Below, in pieces: positions 1 to 16,651 of a stretch of 64,000 nucleotides of DNA (its first letter is position 1; each line of letters begins with the position of its first letter). The DNA is from Dermatemys mawii (taxonomy: Eukaryota; Chordata; Testudines; Dermatemydidae), in the NCBI GenBank assembly GCA_007922305.1, contig ML677386.1, positions 14,029,585 to 14,093,584 of the forward strand. The letters are read 5' to 3'. The notes under the pieces were generated by a model. The model was not told where the DNA came from. It was given only the letters and a program-made list of their open reading frames with translations, and searched no databases. Position numbers and translations under genes: made by a program.

Positions 1-132
1 TCATCTGATGAAGTGGGTCTTGGCCCACGAAAGCTCATGATCCCTAAGATCTGTTAGTCTATAAGGTGCCACAACACTTTTTGTCACTTTTGCAGATCCA
101 GACTAACACGGCTACCCCTCTGATACTAAGCA
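1..132 (+). mobile_element. Penelope-like element 3' end (truncated by window edge)
   Basis: The segment ends with a tail containing GTTAGTC, AAGGTGCCACA and AACACGGCTAC. I recognise this as a very common reptile repeat and assign it to the 3' end of a Penelope-like retroelement. It opens with a hammerhead-like core at positions 5-42. The body of the element would lie before the window. The family assignment is from memory and shared architecture, not from a database match. Confidence 0.55.
5..42 (+). ncRNA. hammerhead-ribozyme-like core in the Penelope-like 3' end
   Basis: CTGATGA at 5-11 is followed by a stem II of five pairs (GTGGG 13-17 with CCCAC 24-28) and then GAAA at 29-32. A minimal stem III follows: A32 pairs with T41, C34 with G39, the loop is TCAT, and the cleavage base would be C42. 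Departures are an extra A at 12 and a G33/A40 mismatch in stem III. Stem I cannot be judged because its 5' strand is cut by the window start. Penelope-like elements are known to carry hammerhead motifs, which fits the context. It is probably a decayed copy. Confidence 0.5.
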
Positions 133-969
133 GGATAGATTAGTTTTAGAATTGGTAACGCTCATCCTTTCCCACCTCGTGGTGGTTCATATATTGAAAG
201 AGAAAACAAGTTTTCTTGCTTTTTCAACTCCTACTTGGTTTCTCAAGTATGAATGAAATAGTTCACATCAAGAAAACATTCTCTCTGCACCTGTCAGTTA
301 AACTGAAACCAAAAGTAATTAAGGCAAAAGTTTTTCTCCACAAAAGAAACGAGGTACTTACAACTGGGAAAAATGGAAATACCCGTATATGTTTCATTGT
401 GAAGTCTGAAAAATGTATAGATACTTAATGTACAACATGACACATTTGTAGAACTTGACTTAATCTCAGTAGTTGTTTTATCCTGTTCCTGTATATAATA
501 CAAAACAAAGAACTGTTTAACTCATCAAAACTTGAGTGCTCATGGATGCAATATACCTTTTATTTTAATATTGTAAATGTAGGCCTTAACCTCAAATTTA
601 ACTTTAAACAGTTTTTTTAAAAAGAAAAATATATATAATTTTTACAAATGTTATTTAATTAAAAATCTGATTTTTTTTTTTGTATCATCCATTTTTAGAA
701 AGCCTGCTAGATATTTACAATGGAGCCATGTGGTTTCAAGTTAATGGGTTTGTTAAAATTCATGTCACTTTTTGATACAAGGTCACGTCTCTTCAGGCGC
801 ACATGTTATGTTCTCAAACGGTTTCAATCATTTGAAGCTGTCTGGTACTTCCTGCTACTGTTCTGTTGACCTTAGCAGAAAGCATATAACTAAGGCTAAT
901 GGTTCCCACCCTGAAGCCTAATGTATGATATTAGCGGAGATGAGCCTGAATCAAAGCTCTGATTCCCCT
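133..969. other. unassigned upstream intron sequence
   Basis: AT-rich DNA with only short open frames. No exon, RNA gene or recognised repeat seen. Confidence 0.6.
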
Positions 970-1240
970 GTGGTCTGGTCTACAGTTAAAACTTACGTTG
1001 ACATAGCTATGGCACTCAGGAATATGAAAAATCCACACCCGTGAGGACGGTAGTTCTGCGAACCTAACCCTTGGTGTAGACACAGCTCGGTTGATGGAAG
1101 AAGGCTTCCATCATGACCTTGATACCATCATTTGGGGAGGTGGAGTTCCTATAGTGATGGAAAAACTGTTGTACTCTGTATTAACACTAGTGCACCATAG
1201 CTATGGCGGTATAGCACCTGTAGTGTATCTATGGCCTAAC
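970..1240. mobile_element. short inverted-repeat DNA element (MITE)
   Basis: The left end reads GGTCTGGTCTACAGTTAAAA. The right end reads CTGTAGTGTATCTATGGCC, roughly its reverse complement. The interior has smaller palindromes typical of a reptile MITE family I recognise by its AACTTACGTTGACATAGCTA stretch. No coding sequence is present. Boundaries are approximate and no clear target duplication was found. Confidence 0.5.
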
Positions 1241-2640
1241 TTTGTGATAATTGAGGTCTGAATCTAAGCTTTGTGGCTCGGGCCCATCTCTGGTTATTCT
1301 GGTGATTCCTGCAGAGTAGTGTAAACAGTTTAGGAAGGCAACTGTGATTAACTGTTACCTTGTGAAGAAGGAACTGCTAGTCTTCTCAATCCTTTCAGAA
1401 GAGTTTTTTCAAGCAAATGTCTCTGCATCAGTGCCTCAAACACCTTATAATGCATTCTCATTCCAAAGGCTAAAAATGTCAAGCTGTTAGAGGATCAACA
1501 TTTCTCCTTAGTTTGTCTGTCATCGCTTTTCTTTTTCTTGCTAAAAGATGTGCCTTTTGAGGGTACAAGTCCTTCTTGGTTAAGCTGATCAATCGGAAAA
1601 CCTGCATTTTAAAATACTCATCATCTGAAAGCTGTATATCATAGCAGTGAGACAGGAGATGATACTGGGCACTCCTATATCTCCCCACACCACAAATCTC
1701 TTTGGAACTTGCTTTTTTAGTAAATGAAACACTATCAAAGAGATTTTGAATGCTAGACTAGAGAAGCAAACTAAACATATCAGTTTTCCACATTAATGTG
1801 TTGTTAATATATAGGATGATAGATTTAATAAAATATTTTGTACACTTGATAAGTAAAAGCTTATTTTCTGAGTTTCGTTCCCCAGGTCAGACTGATGGAT
1901 AAATTCTCTCACATAGTTTATTAATATGGAAGTGGAAGTAGCGAGGCATGGAAAAAAAACTGAAAGGATTCCGATTCACAACCAGCAGAGACTCACTAAG
2001 GCCTCTAGAGAGGGATCATTCTGCCACTGTGAAATTTTCAAGTCCCTGAGCAGCCTCAGAAGGACCTTCCTCTCCACTCCACAAACTTATGTGACTTCCA
2101 AAGCTTACAGGGAAGCACTGTCTCATATATGCACATCAGTTCCAAAGATTCAATTTGGGGAACAACATGTTTTCAAGGCTTCTGATCTGTCTTCTCTCTA
2201 TTGACTTCTATTAGAGTCAGCAATCAAGGCTTGTAGTATTTAAAGTATCCAACACTAAACTGTGTGTGTTTGTGTGTGTGTTGAAGCAACTGGAATTGGC
2301 AGTGTCTCAAAAATATGTTTGTGGTTACAAAATGAAGGGTACTTTCAGATAAAATTATAGATTGTCTGTAGTTCAGAGAGGGTAACTGGCTCATGAGGAC
2401 CACTTTCTTTAATGTAACAAAAAACTCAGTAATGCAATAAATAAATTATCAGGACCTGACGCCTTTAGGCACACAAAAGAGACTTGCAATGCCATCTGTA
2501 GTGATAATGCATTATCTTTCCTTCAATCTGCACTAAAACAGCTAATTGTGACCAGGTATTCAAGCAATTAATATTAACAGGGGTGAAGAAATACAAGCCA
2601 GTATAGGTTGAACTTCTACGTAAGTTAAGTGTATTCAGGT
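1241..2640. other. unassigned intron sequence
   Basis: Nothing recognised except a short GT run at 2265-2281. The 92-codon open frame at 1926-2204 has no formin similarity and no splice context. Confidence 0.55.
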
Positions 2641-2892
2641 TGGCAGGGCCTGGTGAAATTCACCCTAGGGTTCTCAAGGAACTAGCTGACACAAACTTAG
2701 AACTGTTGAGAATTATCTTCAAAAACCCCTGGAGGATAGGTGAGATCGCAGAGGACTGAAGAAAAGACATAGTACCTGTGTTTAAAAGAATGACCAGAAA
2801 ATTATAGATCAGTTAAGGTATCTTCAATATCTGTAACCATAGAACAACAAATTATTGAACAATCAGTTTGTAGGCACCTAGAAGATAATACG
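2641..2892 (+). mobile_element. CR1 LINE fragment (ORF2 reverse-transcriptase region)
   Basis: The + strand reads, with breaks, as the CR1 RT start: AGPGEIHPRVLKELADT, then IIFKNPWRIGEIAED, then VPVFK. In CR1 elements this is the G-P-D-x-I-H-P-R-V-L-K-E-L block of the reverse transcriptase. Stop codons and frame losses show it is dead. Both the 5' part and the normal 3' end are missing. The stretch from 2330 to 2640 may contain more of the same element but is too degraded to call. Confidence 0.65.
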
Positions 2893-4027
2893 GTTGATTT
2901 ACCATAATCTGTTCTTGAAAAATCCATGCTGGCTATTCCTCACAACCGTATTATGTACTCAGATCCTGCTTGTCTTTTGGTTTAGGCCCTTCATGGGAGG
3001 GGAGGATGCTAAGAATGGTTGTGTGTTGAAGTGATGGTTAGTTCCCCTGTTGTTTTCCGTGTCCCATAATATTATATGTTAAGATATGGGCACTTTTTCT
3101 TTCTAGGTTAAAGATAAGTACTTTGGAGTTAAACTTGTTTCTTTCCCCTGTATGTTATACTTTTGTCAGAAGTTACATACACATATTAATAATCATCATG
3201 AAGCCAAAAAGAAAAATTCCACCCATAATGCAGCACTGTAATTAGGAAAATTAATTATAGCATTGCAGTACATATAGAAAGATTTGTGACCTATGAAATA
3301 TCTGTCTCCACTTATCAGGAATATTGCAAAAAAGACCATGCCCTAATACAGGGTCATCCAAGGAACTAATGTCAAGAAGAAAAATGAGATTTACATATGA
3401 TTGCAGTGGGTTATTTTTTAAGATGCAGTGAGATTCATTATACTCCCGGAAAAATTATCATAGTTGTTTGTTCATGTATTGTGTGTCTTATATGATACTT
3501 GCATTTAAATAGTTCAATAATTATTTTTATTGTTCCATTCCTTTTTTAAAAATGCTGAATAAAAGTTAAGTAACACTAAACAATGTGAACCCCTTTGGTT
3601 TACTTAAAAATACAATATATGTAGATATAGATGAAACTGCATACAAATGTAACCCAACTGAATGAGAAATAGCACTTGGAGATCTTGGAGTCTTTATAAA
3701 CAGCTAAAAGAGAGAAAAAAGAGAGAGGAGGGCAGGAAGAAAAAGCATTGTCTCAATACATACTTGAATGAATAAATCTTTTGCAGATTACTAATAGTCA
3801 GTAATGTTATGTGCAGAATTCAGAGATGTTCTGTTGTGAATCGAACATATTTACACTGAAAGTAACTCCACGAATTAAGTAGTCTTACCATGCACAGATG
3901 CTAAAAAGTAAAGTTTAAAAAAGTGATTTGTTAAAAGGGCATAATTTGTAAAGGTTAATTGTCTAGCTTTTGAATAAACACTTTTTAATTTCTTTATTTG
4001 CTTGGTTTTGATTTTTTTTTTTTCCAG
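2893..4027. other. unassigned intron sequence before exon a
   Basis: AT-rich, with a T-rich stretch just before the acceptor at 4027. No repeat or exon recognised. Confidence 0.6.
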
Positions 4028-4119
4028 AGAGCACAATCAGATGAACTGGAAAAAATAGAAAAGCATGGCAAATCATCCAGAGAGAGGGAGAATGCCAAAT
4101 CTTTGGACAAACCTGAACA
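4028..4119 (+). CDS. FMN2: FMN2 exon a (inner FH2 segment)
   Basis: A long T-run ending in TTTCCAG precedes the exon, and the donor is GTAAGG. It encodes 30 codons plus two bases (CA), beginning [20 protein letters not shown] and ending SLDKPE. The segment is highly charged and corresponds to the FH2 helix that leads into the conserved [11 protein letters not shown] block of the next exon. It starts in phase 0 relative to the preceding exon, which lies before this window. A reading of the Q codon straight through as CAG is possible without splicing, but the next codon is then TAA, so the splice at CA/GTAAGG is needed. Confidence 0.92.
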
Positions 4120-4286
4120 GTAAGGGCGCTGTCTTCAACAGAAGTTTTCTGGGAGATGCGTATGCTGCATTCTTTAGGGAAACTTAATGTGCTTTAGTAA
4201 CCTAACTAGAAGTGTTATGAAGAAGCAAGTAGAAGTGAAAAATCTTCACTAACTAAACTAAACCATTTTTTAAATCATTCCTCCAG

Positions 4287-4416
4287 GTTTCTTTATGAAC
4301 TGTCACTAATCCCCAACTTTTCAGAACGAGTATTTTGTATCCTGTTCCAATCAACGTTTTCAGAAACCATTTGCTCTATCCATCGCAAACTTGAATTGCT
4401 ACAGAAACTGTGTGAG
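4287..4416 (+). CDS. FMN2: FMN2 exon b (FH2 core)
   Basis: The acceptor is CCTCCAG and the donor is GTAGGT. The first base completes the split Q codon, and 43 codons follow, starting [20 protein letters not shown] and ending LELLQKLCE. This block is strongly conserved among FMN-type formins and packs in the FH2 core. The intron before it is only 167 bp, which is short beside the later introns. Confidence 0.95.
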
Positions 4417-5015
4417 GTAGGTTCTGGTCCGTATAAAGGTAGAGAGAGATTTTCTGATATTTAATCTTTCTTGTTCAGCTGTACTCATATTTCAAAAGTT
4501 TTCTTTTATTTACTTTAAGCGCTCATTAAATCTGAGGGGTAGCAGTCCTGCAGAATGGAACATTTTATGATTGTGCTCCAAGATCAAAGCAAATTTTAAA
4601 ATTGGCTTTCGTTGCTTAACTATAATATCACGAGTTTGCAGCCAATACACATCAGCCTCTGGAGAATACTGTAACTTCTGCTTTTGCCAAAGCAAAATCT
4701 TCCATCTTCGTAGATACTGTCTCACTTCTTGCACTTTCCAAACGAATGCCATATTAGCTCATTCTGAGTGCATGCTTTGATTCGAAACATGTTTGTTCAA
4801 CAGATCTGGAATATCTGATCTAAATAAGCTGTCTCCTTAACAACAGATAAAAGTTCACATACTTAAATTAAGACTATGCACATTTCTTAAACCTTTTAAG
4901 AGAAATAATGCCAATTCTGCTGTTTGTGATGTGTCTTGAAAAGGCTGCTGTAAAATTAGTACTAAATCAATAGCTTTGTTAAAGTAATGCAGAATTACTT
5001 TTTCATAACCTAATG

Positions 5016-5551
5016 CAGGAGTGGGCAAACTTTTTTTGGCTCGAGGGTCACATTGGGATTCAAAATTGTGTGGAGGGCCCCCTATCTGACCCCCACCCAC
5101 TTCCCACCCCCTAACTGCCCCCCTCAGAACCTCTGACCCATCCAACCCCCACCCCCGTTCCTTGTCCCCTGATTGCCCCCTCTGGAGATCCTCCCACTCT
5201 AACTGCCCCCCCCCAGGATTTCACCCCCTATCTAAATCCCCCCTGCTCTTTGTTCCCTGACTGCTCCCTCCCAAGACCCCCTCCCCACCCTAACCATCAC
5301 CCCCCAGGACCCCACCACCTAAGCCCCCTTCCCCTCCCCCACTTACCATGCTCAGCTGGGCGTGGGGTCCCGCAGCTCGCCATACTCAGCCAAGCCCAGG
5401 AATGCGGATCCCCACTGTTTGCCGCACTCGGCCCAGCCCGGCCCAGAAGCGTGAGGCCACTGGCACTGCTCCCCTGGCCTGAGCTGGCGGGCCAACTAAA
5501 AATAGCCGGCAGGCCACATATGGCCCGCAGGATGCCGTTTACCCACCCCTG
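5016..5551. mobile_element. hAT-type non-autonomous DNA transposon, C-rich
   Basis: The termini are CAGGAGTGGGCAAAC and, inverted at the right end, CAGGGGTGGGTAAAC. The element is flanked by 8-bp repeats ACCTAATG (5008-5015) and ACCTACTG (5552-5559), one mismatch, as expected for hAT target duplications. The 536-bp interior is strikingly C-rich on the + strand (many CCCCC runs) with a GC-rich right half. The long open frames on both strands here result from this composition and are not genes. It sits in FMN2 intron b-c. Confidence 0.8.
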
Positions 5552-5659
5552 ACCTACTGCTTCTAAGAAACATTTAAACATACCAAGTATAAATGTAATC
5601 TTTATACAATGGGCATTTTAAAAAAGAATTGCTTCTTCCTATTAGAAATGTATGTTCCC

Positions 5660-5735
5660 TAAGACCCCAGTCCTGCAAGTTGTGCCATATGCTGTATATT
5701 TATTGCAAAATTGATTGCAGGATCAGGGACCAAAG
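5660..5735. repeat. small palindromic repeat, probably an ancient MITE
   Basis: GACCCCAGTCCTGCAA at the left and GCAGGATCAGGGACC at the right are near inverse copies separated by about 45 bp. The pattern resembles an old amniote palindromic repeat with 'cctgcaa/ttgcagga' ends. Assignment is tentative. Confidence 0.35.
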
Positions 5736-5837
5736 TAAATGCACTGCTTGGGAATATCATGGTATGCTAAGAAAGTACTGATCCTCCTTCTGAATGGTCA
5801 ATCTGCTGTGGTTCTTTCTACTTTCTTTTTGCATAAA

Positions 5838-6338
5838 TAAGGCCCTACTGAATTTATGGCTGTGAAAAACACGTTGCAGACTGTGAAATCTGGTCTCCCC
5901 CATGAAATCTGTACAATAGAAGGTAAAAGTACACACAAGACCAGATTTCATAGGGGAGATCAGCGTTTCTCAAAGTGGAGGTCCCCAACAAAAAAGGACT
6001 GAAGGGGCCAGAGGAGCGCAAGTTAATTGTAAGGGGGATGCAGTATTTCCACCCTTACTTCTGCACGACCTTTATTGCTGGCTGGCTAGAGAACAGTGGC
6101 TGCGGCGAGCCACCCAGCTCTGAAGGCAGTGCCCCGTCAGCAGCAGTGCAGAAGTAAAAGTGACAATACCATACCATGCCACCCTTACTTCGGCACTGCA
6201 CTGCCTTCAGAGTTGGGTCAGGACCCTCTACAATTACAACACCGTGAAATTTCAGATTTAAATATCTGAAAACATGAAATTTACATTTTTTTAAATCCAT
6301 GAAATTGCTCCAAATGGATAGTGAATGGTAGGACCCTA
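5838..6338. mobile_element. non-autonomous DNA transposon with perfect 8-bp target duplication
   Basis: The ends TAAGGCCCTACTGAAT and (inverted) TAGGGTCCTACCATTCAC form the terminal inverted repeats. TGCATAAA occurs directly outside both ends (5830-5837 and 6339-6346), a perfect 8-bp target duplication that points to the hAT superfamily. The 501-bp interior has self-complementary blocks, for example ACCCTTACTTCTGCA against TGCAGAAGTAA, and GTGAAATTTCAGATTTAAAT near the right end. I recognise it as a common turtle repeat. It has no coding capacity. Confidence 0.78.
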
Positions 6339-6654
6339 TGCATAAATAATGTTATAACTTGAAACATACAGATACCATTTTCCCCTCAAATACCCATATT
6401 GAGAGGAATCAGGTGTGCTAAAATTAGAGTGAATTTAATGTGCTGGAAATTGTCATTATTGCATTAGATTTGAGTGTCCCTCATGAGTTTGATGTTATCC
6501 AAAATTATAGCTACAGTATAAAATGCAACATCAAACTGCAATCTAGATCTTGTAACTAATCTATTACTGATATCCATACTTAATTTTTTTCTTTGACTTA
6601 TTAAGGATTTCAACTGAGATTTTACATTTTATATCTATATATCCTGTTTTACAG

Positions 6655-6801
6655 ACATTGAAAAGTGGATCAGGAGTTATGCAGGTTCTGGGTTTGGTTC
6701 TTGCATTTGGAAATTACATGAATGGTGGAAACAGGACACGTGGACAGGCAGATGGGTTTGGATTGGACATTCTTCCAAAGCTGAAAGATGTTAAGAGCAG
6801 T
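6655..6801 (+). CDS. FMN2: FMN2 exon c (FH2 signature exon)
   Basis: The acceptor is TTTTACAG and the donor is GTAAGT. It encodes 49 codons in phase 0, from [20 protein letters not shown] through the hallmark [20 protein letters not shown] to [10 protein letters not shown]. This is the most diagnostic formin homology 2 motif (GN..N....RG.A.GF.L..L.KL) and is needed for the actin-binding FH2 fold. The open frame runs on past the donor to 6894, but that extension is intronic read-through with no formin similarity. Confidence 0.97.
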
Positions 6802-8050
<1,249 letters not shown>

Positions 8051-8225
8051 TAAATAAAATTACATTAATTATTAAAACTTGTATTACCTTATATTGGTTA
8101 AGATTACTTTAATCAGTATGTTGTTGTTCATAAGTAATACTTGTCCACTATTTATTAAAATTTTACATATTAAAACAAGTGCTACTCATTTAAAATGTAT
8201 ACCTTTAAAAATAAAAGTGAAGTAA

Positions 8226-13804
<5,579 letters not shown>

Positions 13805-14014
13805 CAGGCATGTCGCATCTTGTGCGAGGGTTTGTTTCCGCATAAATCAGAAACTGCGTATAGCCGAAACCCCATTGAGGTCAATGGCGGACGAAATCAC
13901 CCACCGTAAACAAAATTTTTATATTTTTAGTTTTTTCCTTTTTGGGGGGGAGTGGGGGCACAGTGTAAAGCTGAATTCACGTAAGTTGAAAGAGCGTAAG
14001 ATGCGACACACCTG
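13805..14014. mobile_element. TA-flanked MITE, Tc1/mariner-like
   Basis: The element begins CAGGCATGTCGCATCTTGTG, and its right end, inverted, reads CAGGTGTGTCGCATCTTACG, giving terminal inverted repeats of about 20 bp with few differences. TA lies at both borders (13803-13804 and 14015-14016), the target site of Tc1/mariner elements. The 210-bp interior is non-coding and includes a G-run near 13945. Confidence 0.75.
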
Positions 14015-14016
14015 TA

Positions 14017-15073
14017 TACTGTATTATGCAGAGAGGAAAACAATGCATTCTGTGGTAGACTGACTATTCAAAAATGTGTGGTTACTAATCAGAGAGCAAA
14101 GTGTCTGTGTGAAATATCATGTTTCAGGACATAAGGCAAATGCTAATTGTCTAAGTGTTAAAAACTTTTCCCATGAGAAAGTTATTGAATTAGTCCAGTA
14201 TGAGGGTTATACATTGTCCTCTGAAGCATATGGTGCTAGTCATTGTTGGAGACAAGATACCAGATTCTATGGACTGTTGGTCTTTTCCAGTGTGGTGTTT
14301 TCTATGTCCAAATGCTAATTATAGGGGGGGGTTTGTATTGGTTTGTTTTTTTAAAATTTAAGATTTTTAACTTCTTAGAAGAAAGTACTGGGGCAGTACG
14401 ATGCTAATGAGTAGTATAAACTGCATGGTTCTGAAATCTATTGTCTTACAAAGCTGTGTACAATACAGTTCTTTACTATTTATTATTTTCTATCCATATT
14501 TGGAAAATAGAGATGGAAAGATCAGCTTGACAGTTGAGAAGATAATTCAGTTTATAACTCCATTCAGACCTTGGCTTCTTTTGAGATGGCCAACAAGATT
14601 GTCAGCTGTGGTGGTTGTGTCCATCGATTTGTGATTGTGATGTATACCCCTGTTCACTTTGGCTGTACCGGCAAATGAGATATTTTTGCAGTTTCAGATA
14701 AGTCCCTGAGGTTTGTTGCTTTCTCCCTTCAATCCAGTCATTTGCTTTCATGTTTAGGGACTTCCAAAGTTATATAGGTAACAAGGAAACCCCAGAGTGG
14801 CAGTTAATTTGCGGTGAATATAACATAGAAGAAATCAGATATGAGGGCCCTTTATTTAAAAAGGAGTAGAGATGGGACCAATTATTTAAGGTGGTAAATA
14901 GTACAGTTTTGACAGAAGCCTGATAGATGGGAGGGGATGCTATAGTTTGTTTCACTTTGTTTGAAACTTTTGGATACTTACTTCAACTGAACTTCCTTGA
15001 CTTATACCAACTGGTAGACCCAGTCCTGGGATATTGTTAATGTTTAGCTAAGTTCTTTTATTAAGAGAAATCT
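14017..15073. other. unassigned intron sequence
   Basis: No recognised feature between the TA-flanked MITE and the fold-back hAT. Confidence 0.55.
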
Positions 15074-15282
15074 CTTTAAACTGGGACTGTCAAGTGATTA
15101 AAAAAAATAATCATGATTAATTGTGCTATTATTCACACTGCTAAACAATAATAGAATACCATCTGTTCAAATATTTTGGATATTTTCTGTGTTTTCAAAT
15201 ATATTGATTTCAATTACAACAGATAATACAAATTGTACAGTGTTTACTATTTTTATTTGCATTTTAAAAAGAGAAATATTTT

Positions 15283-16001
15283 TCAATTCACGTAATACAA
15301 GTACTTCAGTGCAATCTCTATCATGAAAATTGAACTCGCAAATGTAGAATTATAAAAATAACTGCATTCAAAAATAAAACAATGTAAAACTTTAGAGTCT
15401 ACAAGTCCACTCAGTCCTACTTCAGCCAATTGTTCAGACAAACAAGTTTGGTTCCAGTTTGCAGGAGATAATGCTGCCTGATACTTGTTTACAAAAAGTC
15501 TTCTGAAAGTGTGAATAGGCATTTGCATGGCATTGTTGTAGCTGGCATCACAACATATTTACATGCCAGATGCACCAAAGATTCATATGAGCCTTCATGG
15601 TTCAGCCACCATTTCAGAGAACATGTGTCCATGCTGTTGATGGGTTCTGCTCAATAATGATTCAAAGCAGAGTGGACTGAGTCAGATGCCACTAGAAGAA
15701 GGTTGATTTTCTTTTTTGGTGGTTCAGGTTCTGTAGTTTTTGCATTACGGTGTTGCTCTTTTAAGACCTTTGAAAGAAGTTCCTCTTTGATTTTAGACAG
15801 CACTTCAGATTCTTAAACCTTTAGTTGAGTGCTGTAGCTATTTTTAGAAATTTTTGTGTTTTCACAAATCTTCTGTAAAAGAGTTCGTAAAACGAACATG
15901 TGCTGAGTTGTCATCTGAGATTTCTGTAACATGAAATATATGGCAGAATGCAGGTAAAACAGAACAGGAGACACAATTTTTCCCCCAAGGGATACAGTCA
16001 C
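15283..16001 (-). pseudogene. hAT transposase remnant, middle and C-terminal parts
   Basis: Read on the minus strand, a piece near 16000-15815 gives YLHSAIYFMLQKSQM and TTQHMFVLRTLLQKI. The segment near 15760-15680 gives TTEPEPPKKKINLLLVASDS. The last piece, 15528-15283, gives MPIHTFRRLFVNKYQAALSP. These line up with the better preserved copy at 38790-39215, which shares TTEPEPP and KINLLLV. Stops and frameshifts separate the pieces, so it is a dead gene. Confidence 0.7.
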
Positions 16002-16141
16002 AAATTTAATTGATGCATTATTTTTTTAATGAGCATCATCAGCATGGAAGCACATCCTCTAGAATGGCCGAAGCATGATGGGGCATATGAATGTTTAGCA
16101 TAGCCAAAATGTGAATTCCTTGCAAAGCTGGCTACAAATTG

Positions 16142-16258
16142 CCATGCAAATACCTGTTTTCACTTTCATGTGACATTGTAAAAAAGAAGCGGGCAGCAGT
16201 ATCTCCCGTAAATGTAAACAAAAATGTTTGTCTTAGTGATTGGCTGAACAAGAAGTAG
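16142..16258 (+). pseudogene. hAT transposase C-terminal (dimerisation) end in the right arm
   Basis: This stretch reads without interruption PCKYLFSLSCDIVKKKRAAV, then SPVNVNKNVCLSDWLNKK and a TAG stop. The pattern LFS..-DIV..-KR..-SP..V..-VCLSDWL is the conserved hAT C-terminal dimerisation signature. Upstream in this arm (from about 16030) the frame continues with shifts (ISMEAHPLEW). An inverted, more decayed counterpart is on the minus strand at 15283-15528. Confidence 0.75.
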
Positions 16259-16651
16259 GACTGAGTGGAGTTGTAGGCTCTAAAGTTTTACATTATTTTG
16301 GTTTTGAGTGTAGTTATAACAAAATCTACATTTGTAAGTTACACTTCCACAATAAAGAGATTGCACTATACTACTTGTATGGGGTGACTTAAAATATTAT
16401 TTCTTTTGTTTATCATTTTATAGTGCATATGTTTGTAATTAAATAATAAAAAGTGAGCACTGTATTCTTTGTAATCTTTGTTGTAATTTAAATCCATATA
16501 TTTGAAAATTTAGAAAAAATCCAAAATATTGAATAAATTTCAATTGACATTATTATTTAACAGTGCAATTATGATTAAGTTTTTTAATTGTGATCTTTTT
16601 TGAGTTAATTGTGTGAGTTAATTGTGATTAATCAACCGCCCAACTTTGAAC

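Larger units (their letters stand above)
15082..16643 (-). mobile_element. fold-back hAT transposon, copy 1, with long inverted arms
   Basis: The 1562-bp element is bounded by CTTTAAAC (15074-15081) and CTTTGAAC (16644-16651), an 8-bp target duplication with one mismatch. The arms, about 15082-15640 and 16028-16643, are inverse copies and contain the ATTAATC-rich ends. A spacer of about 390 bp between them carries the middle of a hAT transposase on the minus strand. Both arms also contain the transposase C-terminal end, minus strand on the left and plus strand on the right. All frames are broken. A second copy of the family is at 37703-39862. Confidence 0.8.

Noticed and set aside
5250..5581. 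Proline- and glycine-rich open frames on both strands
   Set aside because: They lie inside the C-rich hAT element and reflect base composition.
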